A DNA stretch of 64,000 bases from Cellulomonas sp. Its GTDB lineage: Bacteria; Actinomycetota; Actinomycetes; Actinomycetales; Cellulomonadaceae. The stretch's first letter is position 1. Each line of letters opens with the position of its first letter. The notes beneath the pieces are model-generated. The model saw only the letters and a list, made by a program, of their open reading frames with translations. It was not told where the DNA came from and ran no database searches. The DNA lies in NCBI RefSeq assembly GCF_015234515.1, contig NZ_JADGMY010000017.1:144826-208825 (forward strand), written 5' to 3'. The position numbers and the translations under genes are program-made. Below, in pieces: positions 17,234 through 25,942 of this stretch.

Positions 17234-18085
17234 TCAGGCGCTGACGGAGGTGAGGACCGTGCCCAGCGCCGCGTCCATCGCGGAGGTCGGTGCCGTGCGT
17301 CCCGTCATGAGTCGTACCTGCTCCGCCGCCTGGTGCAGCAGCATGCGCTCGCCGCCGACCACGCGTCCCCCCAGCCGTGCCCACGCGACGGACAGCGCCG
17401 TCGGGCGCGGGTCGTAGCTCACGTCGAGCAGGGCCCCGCGCACCTCGGCGGCCAGGCCGTCGGCCAGCGGGTCCGCGGCGTGCGCCGGCAAGGTGCTGAC
17501 GACGACGTCCAGCCGGCCGATCTCACCGGCCGCGTCGTCGAGCCGGCACAGGCGCGGCTCGACGCCCATGCGGTGCGCAGCGCGCAACAGGCCCCCGGCA
17601 CGTGCCTGCGACCGCACGTAGACCCGGGGCGACGCGCACCCCAGCTGTGCGAGCGCGGCGAGCGTCGACGCCGCCGTCGCGCCCGCACCCAGCACACCGG
17701 CCGAGCGCACCCCACCGGAGACCCCGGCCTCACCGAGTGCCGCGACCAGGCCGTGCACGTCGGTGTTCGCGCCGGTGAGCACGCGCGCGGCGCCCGAGCC
17801 GTGCACGAGCACGGTGTTGACGGCGCCGACGACCTGCGCGAGCGGCTCGACGTGGTCCAGCAGCGGGACGACCGTCTGCTTGAGCGGCATCGTCAGGCTC
17901 AGCCCCGCCCAGGACGCGTCGAGACCCTCGACGAACCCCGGGAGCTGGTCCTCGGTCACGTCGACGGCGTCGTACCGCCACGTGTCCAGCCCCAGCGCGG
18001 CGTACGCCGCACGGTGCAGCACGGGAGACAGCGAGTGCGCGATCGGGTGCCCGAGCACCGCCGCGCGGCGGTGCGCTGCCGTCAC
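17234..18085 (-). CDS. aroE: Shikimate dehydrogenase
   Basis: 283 residues. It reduces 3-dehydroshikimate to shikimate with NADPH. The substrate motif GHPIAHSLSPVLH is near residue 15 and the catalytic lysine is in SLTMPLKQTV. ANTDVHGL is near residue 105, and GVLGAGATAAS is a slightly altered nucleotide-binding loop (the usual form is GAGGAA). The GTG at 18083-18085 overlaps the mltG stop as GTGA. This removes seven residues from the longest open frame but matches the operon pattern. Other shikimate genes lie 13.5 kb away beyond the pil locus, so the aro cluster has been split. Confidence 0.94.
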   Translation of the reverse strand: MTAAHRRAAVLGHPIAHSLSPVLHRAAYAALGLDTWRYDAVDVTEDQLPGFVEGLDASWAGLSLTMPLKQTVVPLLDHVEPLAQVVGAVNTVLVHGSGAARVLTGANTDVHGLVAALGEAGVSGGVRSAGVLGAGATAASTLAALAQLGCASPRVYVRSQARAGGLLRAAHRMGVEPRLCRLDDAAGEIGRLDVVVSTLPAHAADPLADGLAAEVRGALLDVSYDPRPTALSVAWARLGGRVVGGERMLLHQAAEQVRLMTGRTAPTSAMDAALGTVLTSVSA

Positions 18086-19293
18086 CCCCCGTTCTCCTTC
18101 TGCCACTGCCGCAGCAGCGCGACGTTCTCCTGGTGCTCGTCGTGCGTCTCGGCGAAGCGGGTCTCACCGGTCTCCAGGTCGATCGCCACCCAGAACACCC
18201 ACTTGCCCTCGGCCGGGTTGAGCACGGCGTCGATGGAGATCGCCCCGGGCGACGCGATGGGCGTCGGCGGCAGGCCGAGGTGCTTGTACGTGTTGTACGG
18301 GTTGCTCGGGTCCTGCGTGTGCTCGCGCGTCAGAGCCGTCCCGGAGATCCCCAGGCCGTATGCGACGGAGGCGTCGATGTCGAGCGTCATGCCGCGGTCC
18401 AGCCGGTTCTGGATGGCGCGGGCCATGATGGGCCGGTCCGAGTGGAGCTTGGCCTCCTTCTCGATCAGCGACGCCTTCTTCAGCACGTCCTGCCACTGGT
18501 CCTGCGGCACGCCCTTCGAGTTGAGCGTCTCGACGGTCTTGGCGACCATCTGCCCCAGGATCGCCGGCGCCTGCATGCCCGGCTCGATCTGGTAGGTGGA
18601 GGGGAACAGCCACCCCTCGACGCTGCCGCCGGCCTCCGCCGGGAGCCCGATGGCGGCGGGGTCGGCCGTGGCGGCGCGGATGTCCTCGACGCTGATGAGG
18701 GCGACCTTGCTGATGCGCGTGAAGATGTCCTCGGCGGTCAGCCCCTCGGGGATCGTGACCTTCATCGACACCTTGCTCTTGGGGTCGAGCAGCGCCTGGA
18801 CCGCCTTCTCGGCCTTCATCTCCAGCATGAGCTGGTAGGTGCCGGGCTGGATGGAGGCGGCGTCGGGATTCGCGTCGAAGGCCTTGCGGAACGCGTCCTC
18901 GGACGCGACGATGCCGGCGTCGTGCAGGGTCGTGGCGATCGCGGCCCCCGAGTCGCCCGCGTTGATGACGATCGTCGGGGCACCCGGCCGCCCTGACCCG
19001 GGGTAGTCGGTCACCTGCCGCGCGTCGTCCGACCCCCCGAAGAGCGACGCGCCCATCAGGGAGACCACCACGTAGACGGCGCCGACCACCAGCACGAGCG
19101 CCACGATCAGCACGGAGATCGAGCGGCGGCGGCGCTGCTTGCGCATCCGCTCCTCGCGCTTGCGCCCGGACGCCCGGGACCGGCGACGCGGCTCCGGCCC
19201 GCCCGGTGCGGTCGCGACACGGTCACCGCCGAACAGCTCGGTCACGCTCTCGTCCGACTTCACCGGGGCCCACCACTCCGTCTGGTTGCTCAC
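18082..19293 (-). CDS. mltG: Endolytic murein transglycosylase MltG
   Basis: 403 residues. A charged cytoplasmic region (RRRSRASGRKREERMRKQRR) precedes one membrane helix at about residues 59-80 (SISVLIVALVLVVGAVYVVV), then an extracellular YceG domain. The catalytic glutamate lies in the conserved KKASLIEKEA stretch, followed by NPYNTYKHLGLPPTPI and WVFWVAIDLETG. MltG cuts nascent peptidoglycan strands at the membrane and limits glycan length. The GTG at 19291-19293 was chosen because it starts 8 bases after the ruvX stop; the longer frame would run into ruvX. It is coupled to aroE downstream. The ruvX-mltG-aroE order is widely conserved in actinobacteria. Confidence 0.93.
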   Translation of the reverse strand: MSNQTEWWAPVKSDESVTELFGGDRVATAPGGPEPRRRSRASGRKREERMRKQRRRRSISVLIVALVLVVGAVYVVVSLMGASLFGGSDDARQVTDYPGSGRPGAPTIVINAGDSGAAIATTLHDAGIVASEDAFRKAFDANPDAASIQPGTYQLMLEMKAEKAVQALLDPKSKVSMKVTIPEGLTAEDIFTRISKVALISVEDIRAATADPAAIGLPAEAGGSVEGWLFPSTYQIEPGMQAPAILGQMVAKTVETLNSKGVPQDQWQDVLKKASLIEKEAKLHSDRPIMARAIQNRLDRGMTLDIDASVAYGLGISGTALTREHTQDPSNPYNTYKHLGLPPTPIASPGAISIDAVLNPAEGKWVFWVAIDLETGETRFAETHDEHQENVALLRQWQKENGG

Positions 19294-19300
19294 CTGCGCG

Positions 19301-19882
19301 TCACTCCACAGTCGTCGTGCCGTCACCCGCAACGCCCCCGCGCGCCGGTGCGGAGCGGTCCGGGTCCACCTCGACCCGTTCCCCGGGACGACGTCCCGTG
19401 GACCTCTCCACGTCCAACGCGTGCTGCAGGATCACCACCGCGGCTGCCTGGTCGACGACCTGCCGGTGGCGGCGCCCGGATCGGCCGGCCGCCTGAAGCG
19501 CGTGATGTGCGGTCACCGTGCTCATCCGCTCATCCACGAGCCGGACCTGGAGGGGCCCGACCGCGTGCGCCAGTGCGACAGCGTACGCGCGCGCGACCCC
19601 GGCCGACGACCCCTCGGCCCCGGAGAGGTGACGCGGGAGCCCGACGTACACCACTTGCGCACCTCGTTCCCGCGCCTCGTCCGCGATCCTGGCCACGTCG
19701 GCCGCGGCCGACGACGGCTTGCCCGCCGCGCGCGCCAGCGTGTCGACGGGCGTGGCGAGCATCCCGTCCGGGTCGCTCGCTGCCAGACCGACACGCACGG
19801 TGCCGACGTCGACCGCCAGGCGCGCGCCACGCGTCACCGCGTCGACGTCGGACCTGTCGCGGGGCGTCACGGCGTCAGCCAC
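19301..19882 (-). CDS. ruvX: RuvX/YqgF-family RNase H-like putative Holliday junction resolvase
   Basis: 193 residues. It has an RNase H fold with the first catalytic aspartate in RLAVDVGTVRVGLA and conserved VYVGLPRHLSGAEGSSA and VRLVDERMSTVTA segments. M. tuberculosis RuvX and E. coli YqgF work in junction resolution or 16S rRNA 5'-end processing; which of these applies here cannot be told. About 30 extra C-terminal residues (ERSTGRRPGERVEVDPD...) extend beyond the usual 140-160. Start: GTG at 19882 overlaps the alaS stop by 8 bases; a GTG at 19870 is an equally simple alternative. Confidence 0.9.
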   Translation of the reverse strand: MADAVTPRDRSDVDAVTRGARLAVDVGTVRVGLAASDPDGMLATPVDTLARAAGKPSSAAADVARIADEARERGAQVVYVGLPRHLSGAEGSSAGVARAYAVALAHAVGPLQVRLVDERMSTVTAHHALQAAGRSGRRHRQVVDQAAAVVILQHALDVERSTGRRPGERVEVDPDRSAPARGGVAGDGTTTVE

Positions 19883-22568
19883 GGACCGCCGCGACGACCC
19901 CCGCCAGGGCGTCGGGCAGGCGGGTCGCGTCGGTGCCGCCACCCTGCGCGACGTCGTCCTTGCCGCCGCCGCCGCCGCCGAGGACGGCCGAGGCCGCGCG
20001 GACGAGCGCGCCCGCCCGGTGACCGGCCTCGCGCGCCGCGGCGTTGGTCGCCACGACGACGACCGGACGCCCCTTGGCGACGCCGCCGACCGCCACGACG
20101 ACCGGCGAGGACTCCCCCAGCCGGCCGCGCACGTCGAGCGCGAGCGTGCGCAGGTCGTCCGGTGCGGACACCTCACCGGCGTCGTGCGCGACCACGCGGG
20201 CCACGCCGACCTGCTGCGCACCGGCCGCGAGCGACCCGGCCGCCGCCAGCACCTGCGCCTGCCGCAGCGCGGCGAGCTCCTTCTCGGACTCGCGCACCCG
20301 CGTCAGCAGCGAGGACACCCGCTCACCGAGCTCGTCGGGACGCGCACCGAGCAGGCCCGTGAGCTGGCTCACGAGCGCACGCTCCTTGGCCTGGTAGCCG
20401 TACGCCGAGTCCCCCACGAGCGCGTCGACGCGACGGACGCCCGACCCGATGGACGACTCCCCCAGCAGCGTGACCAGGCCGAGCTCGCCCGACCGGCGCA
20501 CGTGCGTGCCGGCGCACAGCTCGCGCGACCAGTCGCCGCCGATGGACACGACGCGCACCTGGCTGCCGTACTTCTCGCCGAAGAGCGCCATGGCGCCGAG
20601 CGCCCGTGCCTCGTCGATCGCCATGGTCCGGTCGGTGACCTCGAGGTCGTCCTGCAGGCGCTCGTTGACGCGCCCCTCGATCTGCGACAGCGACGACGCC
20701 GGCACCGAGGCGCCCGAGCGGAAGTCGAACCGCAGCCGGCTGGGCGCGTTCTCGGACCCGGCCTGCGTCGCGTTGTCCCCGAGCTCCTCCCGGAGCGCCT
20801 TGTGGACCATGTGCGTCGCGGTGTGGGCGCGCGCGATCGCGCGCCGGCGCGCCGTGTCGATCGTCGCGGTGCCCGCGTCACCGAGCGTGAGCGTGCCGTC
20901 GACCAGTCGGCCGTGGTGCACGGACAGGCCCTTGACGGGTGCCTGGACGTCGTCGACCTCGACGATGCCGCCGTTCTCGAGGCTGATCGTGCCCGTGTCG
21001 GCGAGCTGGCCGCCGGCCTCCGCGTAGAACGGCGTCACGTCGAGCACCACCTGCACGTGGGCCGGTGCGGTCGCCGCGGGCGCCGGGACGCCGTCGACGA
21101 GCAGACCCACGACCTTGGCGCGCGCGGTCGTGTCGGTGTAGCCGACGAACGTGACGGCCGCGCCGTGCTCACCCGCGAGCGACTGCTGGAGCTGCTGGTA
21201 GGCGCTGGTGTCGGCGTGGCCCGTCTTCTTCGCCAGCGCGTCGGCACGCGCGCGGTCGCGCTGCGCCTGCATGAGCGTGCGGAACGCCTGCTCGTCGACG
21301 CTGACGCCGTGCTCGGCCGCCATCTCGAGCGTCAGGTCGATGGGGAACCCGTAGGTGTCGTGCAGCGCGAACGCCTGCTCGCCCGTCAGCGCCGCGCCGG
21401 CGTCGCCCGCACCCGCCTTCGCCTTGCTGACCGCACCCTCGAAGATGGTCGTCCCGGCGGTCAGGGTCCGCAGGAACGTCTCCTCCTCGCCGTACGCGAC
21501 CTGCGAGATGCGGTCGAAGTCCCGCGCGACCTCGGGGTAGGACACGCTCATGAGGTCCCGGCTGATCGGCAGCAGCTGGGGCAGCGCCGCCTCCTCCACG
21601 CCGAGCAGCCGCATCGAGCGCACCGCGCGGCGCACGAGCCGCCGCAGGACGTAGCCGCGCCCCTCGTTGGAGGGCGTCACGCCGTCGCTGATGAGCATGA
21701 GCGCGGAGCGGACGTGGTCGCCGACGACCCGCAGCCGCACGTCGTCCTCACCGCCCGCGCCGTAGCGGCGGCCCGCCATCTCGGCGGCGCGCTCGATGAC
21801 GGGGAAGACCTCGTCCGTCTCGTACAGGTTGTTCTTGCCCTGGAGCAGGTAGGCGATGCGCTCCAGTCCCGCCCCGGTGTCGATCGCCTTGCGCTCGAGC
21901 TCGCCCAGCAGCGGGTAGTCCTTGCCGCGGCCCTCGCCGCGCACGAACTGGTCGAAGACCAGGTTCCAGATCTCGAGGTAGCGGTCGCCACCGGGGTCGA
22001 CCGTGCCGCCCACGGCGTCGGGGCCGAACTCGGGGCCACGGTCGTAGTGCCACTCGGCGCACGGGCCGGCGGGGCCGGGCTGGCCGGTGTCCCAGAAGTT
22101 CTCCTCGCGCGGGAGGCGCACGATCTGCCGCGGGTTCACGCCGACGCGCACGAGCGCGTCGGCCGCCTCGGTGTCCTCGTCCCAGATCGTCACCCAGAAC
22201 CGGTCACCGTCGAGCCCGAGCCCGCCCTCGGCCTGCGACCCCGTGAGGAAGCCCCACGCGAGCTCGATCGCGCCCTGCTTGAAGTAGTCACCGAACGAGA
22301 AGTTGCCGAGCATCTGGAAGAACGTGCCGTGGCGCGTCGTGCGGCCGACGTTCTCGATGTCGTTGGTCCGGATGCACTTCTGCGCGTTGGCGACACGCGG
22401 CCAGGGAGCGTCCTGCGTACCGAGGATGTACGGGATGAACGGGACCATGCCGGCGATCGTGAACAGGATCGACGGGTCCGGGGAGATGAGCGGCACGGAC
22501 GGCACGATGGCGTGGTCCTTGCTCGCGAAGTAGTCGAGCCAGCGCTGGCGGATCTCGGCGGTGCGCAT
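19875..22568 (-). CDS. alaS: Alanine-tRNA ligase
   Basis: 897 residues, full length. The N-terminal class II catalytic core starts MRTAEIRQRWLDYFASKDHA. The editing domain has the zinc-binding HTATHMVH (HxxxH) and CAGTHV motifs that clear Ser- and Gly-tRNA(Ala). The C-terminal DHHA1 domain includes GGGGGGKDDVAQGGG and closes the protein. It charges tRNA(Ala) in the cytoplasm. The ATG at 22566-22568 opens the alaS-ruvX-mltG-aroE run, and 89 bases separate it from the DUF6167 gene upstream. No T-box or other leader is seen. Confidence 0.97.
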   Translation of the reverse strand: MRTAEIRQRWLDYFASKDHAIVPSVPLISPDPSILFTIAGMVPFIPYILGTQDAPWPRVANAQKCIRTNDIENVGRTTRHGTFFQMLGNFSFGDYFKQGAIELAWGFLTGSQAEGGLGLDGDRFWVTIWDEDTEAADALVRVGVNPRQIVRLPREENFWDTGQPGPAGPCAEWHYDRGPEFGPDAVGGTVDPGGDRYLEIWNLVFDQFVRGEGRGKDYPLLGELERKAIDTGAGLERIAYLLQGKNNLYETDEVFPVIERAAEMAGRRYGAGGEDDVRLRVVGDHVRSALMLISDGVTPSNEGRGYVLRRLVRRAVRSMRLLGVEEAALPQLLPISRDLMSVSYPEVARDFDRISQVAYGEEETFLRTLTAGTTIFEGAVSKAKAGAGDAGAALTGEQAFALHDTYGFPIDLTLEMAAEHGVSVDEQAFRTLMQAQRDRARADALAKKTGHADTSAYQQLQQSLAGEHGAAVTFVGYTDTTARAKVVGLLVDGVPAPAATAPAHVQVVLDVTPFYAEAGGQLADTGTISLENGGIVEVDDVQAPVKGLSVHHGRLVDGTLTLGDAGTATIDTARRRAIARAHTATHMVHKALREELGDNATQAGSENAPSRLRFDFRSGASVPASSLSQIEGRVNERLQDDLEVTDRTMAIDEARALGAMALFGEKYGSQVRVVSIGGDWSRELCAGTHVRRSGELGLVTLLGESSIGSGVRRVDALVGDSAYGYQAKERALVSQLTGLLGARPDELGERVSSLLTRVRESEKELAALRQAQVLAAAGSLAAGAQQVGVARVVAHDAGEVSAPDDLRTLALDVRGRLGESSPVVVAVGGVAKGRPVVVVATNAAAREAGHRAGALVRAASAVLGGGGGGKDDVAQGGGTDATRLPDALAGVVAAVRG

Positions 22569-22657
22569 GTCGTCCTCGTGGTGTGCGGTCCGCCACGCAG
22601 CGGCGGAAGAATCGGGTGGGTCCGGGCGTGCGAGCCCGGGGTGGAGCGGCGGACCGC

Positions 22658-23041
22658 TCAGAAGAACGGTGCCTGCGCGTCGTCGTCGGGGTCGGTGACG
22701 GGCTCGCGCGCCCAGCCCCGGGCGGACAGGTCCCGCGCGAGGTCGGCACGTGCGGGTCGACCGAACGTCTCGCGCAGCTCGGCGCGGTGCCGCGGCGCGT
22801 TCGCCCGCAGCGTGTCGAGGTCGACGTCACCGACGAGCGCGTCGAGCAGCTCGGCCTCACGCTCGGCGACGCCGGTGCGGAAGTCCTCGCGCGCGGCGCG
22901 CAGCGCACGGCCGATGCGGACGGCGCCGTCGACCGCGTCGCCCGCCCCGGGGGGCGCGTACTGCTCGACGAGGCGACGCCCCTGCCGCACGACGACGACG
23001 GTGACCGCGACGCCGACACCGACCCAGAACAGCCGCCTCAT
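22658..23041 (-). CDS. DUF6167-like small membrane-anchored protein
   Basis: 127 residues. An N-terminal hydrophobic helix MRRLFWVGVGVAVTVVVV anchors the protein. The rest is a charged helical region with RALRAAREDFRTGVAEREAE and ends in an acidic DPDDDAQAPFF. I recognise it as the small protein usually found between alaS and a DUF948 gene in actinobacteria (DUF6167). No function is known. The start overlaps the stop of the DUF948 gene by 4 bases, so the two are co-translated and may act together. Confidence 0.85.
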   Translation of the reverse strand: MRRLFWVGVGVAVTVVVVRQGRRLVEQYAPPGAGDAVDGAVRIGRALRAAREDFRTGVAEREAELLDALVGDVDLDTLRANAPRHRAELRETFGRPARADLARDLSARGWAREPVTDPDDDAQAPFF

Positions 23042-23406
23042 CGCCGTGCCCCGCCCGTGCGCAGCCCGGCCAGGGCCCGCCGCACGCCGTACGAGAACGC
23101 CGCGACCTTGAGGAGCGGCGCACCGACGGTGGCGGTCACCAGGGAGGACAGGGCCGAGACGTTCTCCCCGACCTGCGCCGCGGCGGTCGTGACGGTGTCG
23201 ACCTTGTCCATCTGGGACGCGGACGACGCGACGACCTTGGCGGCCTCGTCGAGCATCGGGAGCGTGTGGTCGGTCAGCTCCTTGACGGAGCTGCGCGTCT
23301 CGTCCAGCACGGCAGCGACCTTCAGGGACACGAACCCGAGGAAGCCGACGAGGCCGACGAAAGCGATTGCGGCGATGAGTCCCGCGACGTCACCGATCGA
23401 CACCAT
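23038..23406 (-). CDS. DUF948 family membrane protein
   Basis: 122 residues: one membrane helix at about residues 4-28 (IGDVAGLIAAIAFVGLVGFL), then an amphipathic coiled-coil-like helix with VLDETRSSVKELTDHTLP, then a second weakly hydrophobic stretch near the C-terminus. DUF948 proteins resemble phage or stress-related YtxG; their role is unknown. Start: ATG at 23404-23406 with AGAGG at suitable spacing; the 6-residue longer GTG form lacks its own binding site. It precedes the DUF6167 gene and alaS, downstream of the rpsD terminator. Confidence 0.87.
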   Translation of the reverse strand: MVSIGDVAGLIAAIAFVGLVGFLGFVSLKVAAVLDETRSSVKELTDHTLPMLDEAAKVVASSASQMDKVDTVTTAAAQVGENVSALSSLVTATVGAPLLKVAAFSYGVRRALAGLRTGGARR

Positions 23407-23508
23407 GCCCGACCTCTCCTCCACGTGCGTGTACGTCCGTGATCGGACCTCGTCACCCTACCGGGGCGCCGGCGTCCGACGACGCGCGTGACGTGCGCGC
23501 CGGACGCG

Positions 23509-23547
23509 CGAACGCCCCGCCGGCAGGGGTGCGCGGCGGGGCGTTCG
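23509..23547 (-). terminator. rpsD terminator hairpin
   Basis: Arms of 14 bases at 23509-23522 and 23534-23547 are exact complements (CGAACGCCCCGCCG and partner) with an 11-base loop. It begins 11 bases after the rpsD stop on the minus strand. The same CGAACGCCC start recurs in the tRNA-Val terminator at 62837-62868. Confidence 0.82.
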
Positions 23548-23558
23548 TGAGGCGTGGG

Positions 23559-24185
23559 TCAGCGGGCGTAGTACTCGACGACCAGCTGGACCTCGCACGT
23601 CACGGGGACCTCGGCGCGCTTGGGGCGACGCACCAGCGTGGCGCTGAGCTTCTCGAGCTGGACCTCGAGGTAGCCCGGCACGGCCGGCAGGACGTCGCGG
23701 TGGGCGCCGGCGGCGGCGACCTGGAACGGCACGGTGGCCTGCGACTTGGGCTTGATCTGCAGCGTCTGGCCCTCCTTCACGCGGAAGGACGGACGGTCGA
23801 CGATCTTGCCGTCGACGAGCACGTGACGGTGCGTGACCGTCTGACGCGCCTGCAGGATCGTGCGGGCGAACCCGGCGCGCAGGACGAGGGCGTCCAGACG
23901 CGTCTCGAGGTCCTCGACGAGGGCCTCACCGGTCAGGCCCGGGGCCTTGCGGGCGTTCTCGTACGCCTTGGCGAGCTGCTTCTCGCGCAGCGCGTACTGG
24001 GCGCGCAGACGCTGCTTCTCGCGCAGACGCACCGCGTAGTCCGACTCGGTGCGGCGACGGGCGCGGCCGTGCTCGCCCGGGGGGTACGGACGCTTCTCGA
24101 AGTGCTTGACGGCCTTGGGCGTCAGGGCCAGGCCGAGCGCGCGGCTCAGGCGGACCTGGCGACGCGAACGGGTCACGCTGCTCAC
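23559..24185 (-). CDS. rpsD: 30S ribosomal protein S4
   Basis: 208 residues, typical length. Binds 16S rRNA early in small-subunit assembly. The N-terminal segment [28 protein letters not shown] lacks the zinc cysteines found in some S4 paralogues. The S4 RNA-binding domain [38 protein letters not shown] spans about residues 95-160. The GTG at 24183-24185 follows AGGAAG at a good distance. It stands alone between its leader and a strong terminator, away from the alpha ribosomal operon, as in several actinobacteria. Confidence 0.96.
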   Translation of the reverse strand: MSSVTRSRRQVRLSRALGLALTPKAVKHFEKRPYPPGEHGRARRRTESDYAVRLREKQRLRAQYALREKQLAKAYENARKAPGLTGEALVEDLETRLDALVLRAGFARTILQARQTVTHRHVLVDGKIVDRPSFRVKEGQTLQIKPKSQATVPFQVAAAGAHRDVLPAVPGYLEVQLEKLSATLVRRPKRAEVPVTCEVQLVVEYYAR

Positions 24186-24379
24186 AGTGGTACTTCCTGT
24201 CGTGTCGATGGACGAGCACACCCGCGCTCCGGACGAGGTCCGGACGGAAAGGTTTCCGGCGGGCGTGGGGCCGACCACGGTGCGGGCTCCCGGTCGTCGC
24301 GAGACGGCCGGTGCCGCGGGCTAGGGCCCCAGGTGCTGGATGCTGCCGTCCGCACGCGGCGGACGACCGGTCGATACTA
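24186..24379 (-). promoter_or_regulatory. rpsD promoter (-10) and structured 5' leader
   Basis: A -10-like TAGTAT lies at 24374-24379 and implies a leader of about 180 bases; no good -35 is visible. The leader holds two adjacent hairpins near its 3' end: TCCGGAC/GTCCGGA (24228-24234 with 24238-24244, 3-base loop) and CGGAAA/TTTCCG (24245-24250 with 24253-24258). S4 represses its own operon through a leader RNA in several bacteria, so this could be an S4 target. That is inference. Confidence 0.42.
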
Positions 24380-24424
24380 CCCGACGAGCGGGCGACCGAC
24401 GCCATCCGGGCCCGGCGCAGCCGG

Positions 24425-25834
24425 TCAGCCGGGCCCCTCGCCCGCGGCGGAGCCCTCCGACGGGTCGAGGATCGATCGGATGCGTGTCAGCCGCTCCCCC
24501 ACCGAGCGCTCGAAACCCCGGTCCGACGGCTCGTAGTACCGGGTGCCGGCGAGATCGTCCGGCAGGTACTGCTGCGTCGCCACCGCGTGCGGCGCGTCGT
24601 GGGCGTAGCGGTAGCCCTTGCCGTGCCCCAGTGCCTGCGCGCCCCCGTAGTGCGCGTCGCGCAGGTGGGGCGGCACCGTACCGATGCGCCCGGCGCGCAC
24701 GTCCGCGAGCGCGCGGTCGATCCCGACGTAGGCCGCGTTGGACTTGGGTGCGGTCGCCACGTGCACGACGGCCTCGGCGAGGATGATCCGCGCCTCCGGC
24801 ATCCCGATGAGCGCGACGGCCTGGGCGGCGGCGACGGCGGTCTGCAGCGCGCTCGGGTCGGCCATCCCGACCTCCTCGGCCGCGGCGATGACGACGCGGC
24901 GGGCGATGAACCGGGGGTCCTCCCCCGCCGCGACCATCCGCGCGAGGTAGTGCAGGGAGGCGTCGACGTCCGAGCCGCGCATCGACTTGATGAAGGCGCT
25001 GATGACGTCGTAGTGCTGGTCGCCGTCGCGGTCGTAGCGGACCGCCGCGACGTCGATCGCACGCTCCACGGTGGCGAGGTCGACCGTGACGGGCGCCTCG
25101 GCGTCCAGGCCGGGGCCCCGGTCGGACAGCCCGGCGCCCGCGGCCGCCTCGAGGATGGTCAGCGCCTTGCGCGCGTCCCCGCCGGCGAGCCGCAGCAGGT
25201 GCTCCAGCGCGTCGTCGGCGAGCGTGACGGAGCCGGCGAGGCCCCGCTCGTCACGGACCGCGCGTTCGACGAGGACGCGCACGTCCTCCGTGGTCAGCGG
25301 CTGCAGGGTCAGCAGCAGGGACCGGGACAGCAGCGGGGAGTTGACGGAGAAGGAGGGGTTCTCGGTGGTCGCGGCCACGAGGGTGACCCAGCGGTTCTCG
25401 ACGCTCGGCAGCAGGGCGTCCTGCTGCGCCTTGGTGAAGCGGTGCACCTCGTCGATGAACAGCACCGTCTCGGACCCGTCGGCGGCGAGGCGCCGGCGGG
25501 CGTCGTCGACGACCGCGCGGACGTCCTTGACGCCCGCGGTGACCGCGGAGAGCTCGACGAACCGGCGCCCGGAGGTGCTGGCCACGAGGTACGCGAGCGT
25601 CGTCTTGCCCGTGCCCGGCGGGCCCCACAGCACGACCGACGACGGGACGGCGCGACGGGCGCCCTCCTCGGCGGGCTCGACGAGCCTGCGCAGGGGGGAT
25701 CCGGGCACGAGCAGGTGACCCTGGCCGGCCACCTCGGCGAGGGTGCGGGGCCGCATGCGCACGGCGAGCGGGGCGCCGGCAGCGGGCGCGGGCAGCCCCT
25801 GCGCGGTCGAGGAGACCGCGTCGAACAGGTCCAT
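24425..25834 (-). CDS. rarA: Replication-associated recombination protein A (RarA/MgsA)
   Basis: 469 residues. AAA+ ATPase that acts at stalled replication forks. Walker A is [15 protein letters not shown], Walker B is LFIDEVHRF and sensor 1 is [21 protein letters not shown]-terminal MgsA domain follows with [23 protein letters not shown] and [23 protein letters not shown]. The ATG at 25832-25834 (MDLFDAV) is preferred to an upstream GTG because it fits homologue starts. It is transcribed away from the MMPL gene, with 108 bases between the two starts. I see no LexA box there. Confidence 0.94.
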   Translation of the reverse strand: MDLFDAVSSTAQGLPAPAAGAPLAVRMRPRTLAEVAGQGHLLVPGSPLRRLVEPAEEGARRAVPSSVVLWGPPGTGKTTLAYLVASTSGRRFVELSAVTAGVKDVRAVVDDARRRLAADGSETVLFIDEVHRFTKAQQDALLPSVENRWVTLVAATTENPSFSVNSPLLSRSLLLTLQPLTTEDVRVLVERAVRDERGLAGSVTLADDALEHLLRLAGGDARKALTILEAAAGAGLSDRGPGLDAEAPVTVDLATVERAIDVAAVRYDRDGDQHYDVISAFIKSMRGSDVDASLHYLARMVAAGEDPRFIARRVVIAAAEEVGMADPSALQTAVAAAQAVALIGMPEARIILAEAVVHVATAPKSNAAYVGIDRALADVRAGRIGTVPPHLRDAHYGGAQALGHGKGYRYAHDAPHAVATQQYLPDDLAGTRYYEPSDRGFERSVGERLTRIRSILDPSEGSAAGEGPG

Positions 25835-25942
25835 GCCTGCGAGCCTACGCACCGGCGGGGAGTGCCCGTCGCGCGGTCACGGCGGCACGCGACACCGCCG
25901 ACCGGTCCCGTGACATGCGCCGGTACCCGGCGACCTGCGAGC

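Noticed and set aside
19719-23111. Plus-strand open frame of 1130 codons opposite alaS
   Set aside because: Shadow of alaS and neighbours; no domain, wrong codon bias, no ribosome binding site.
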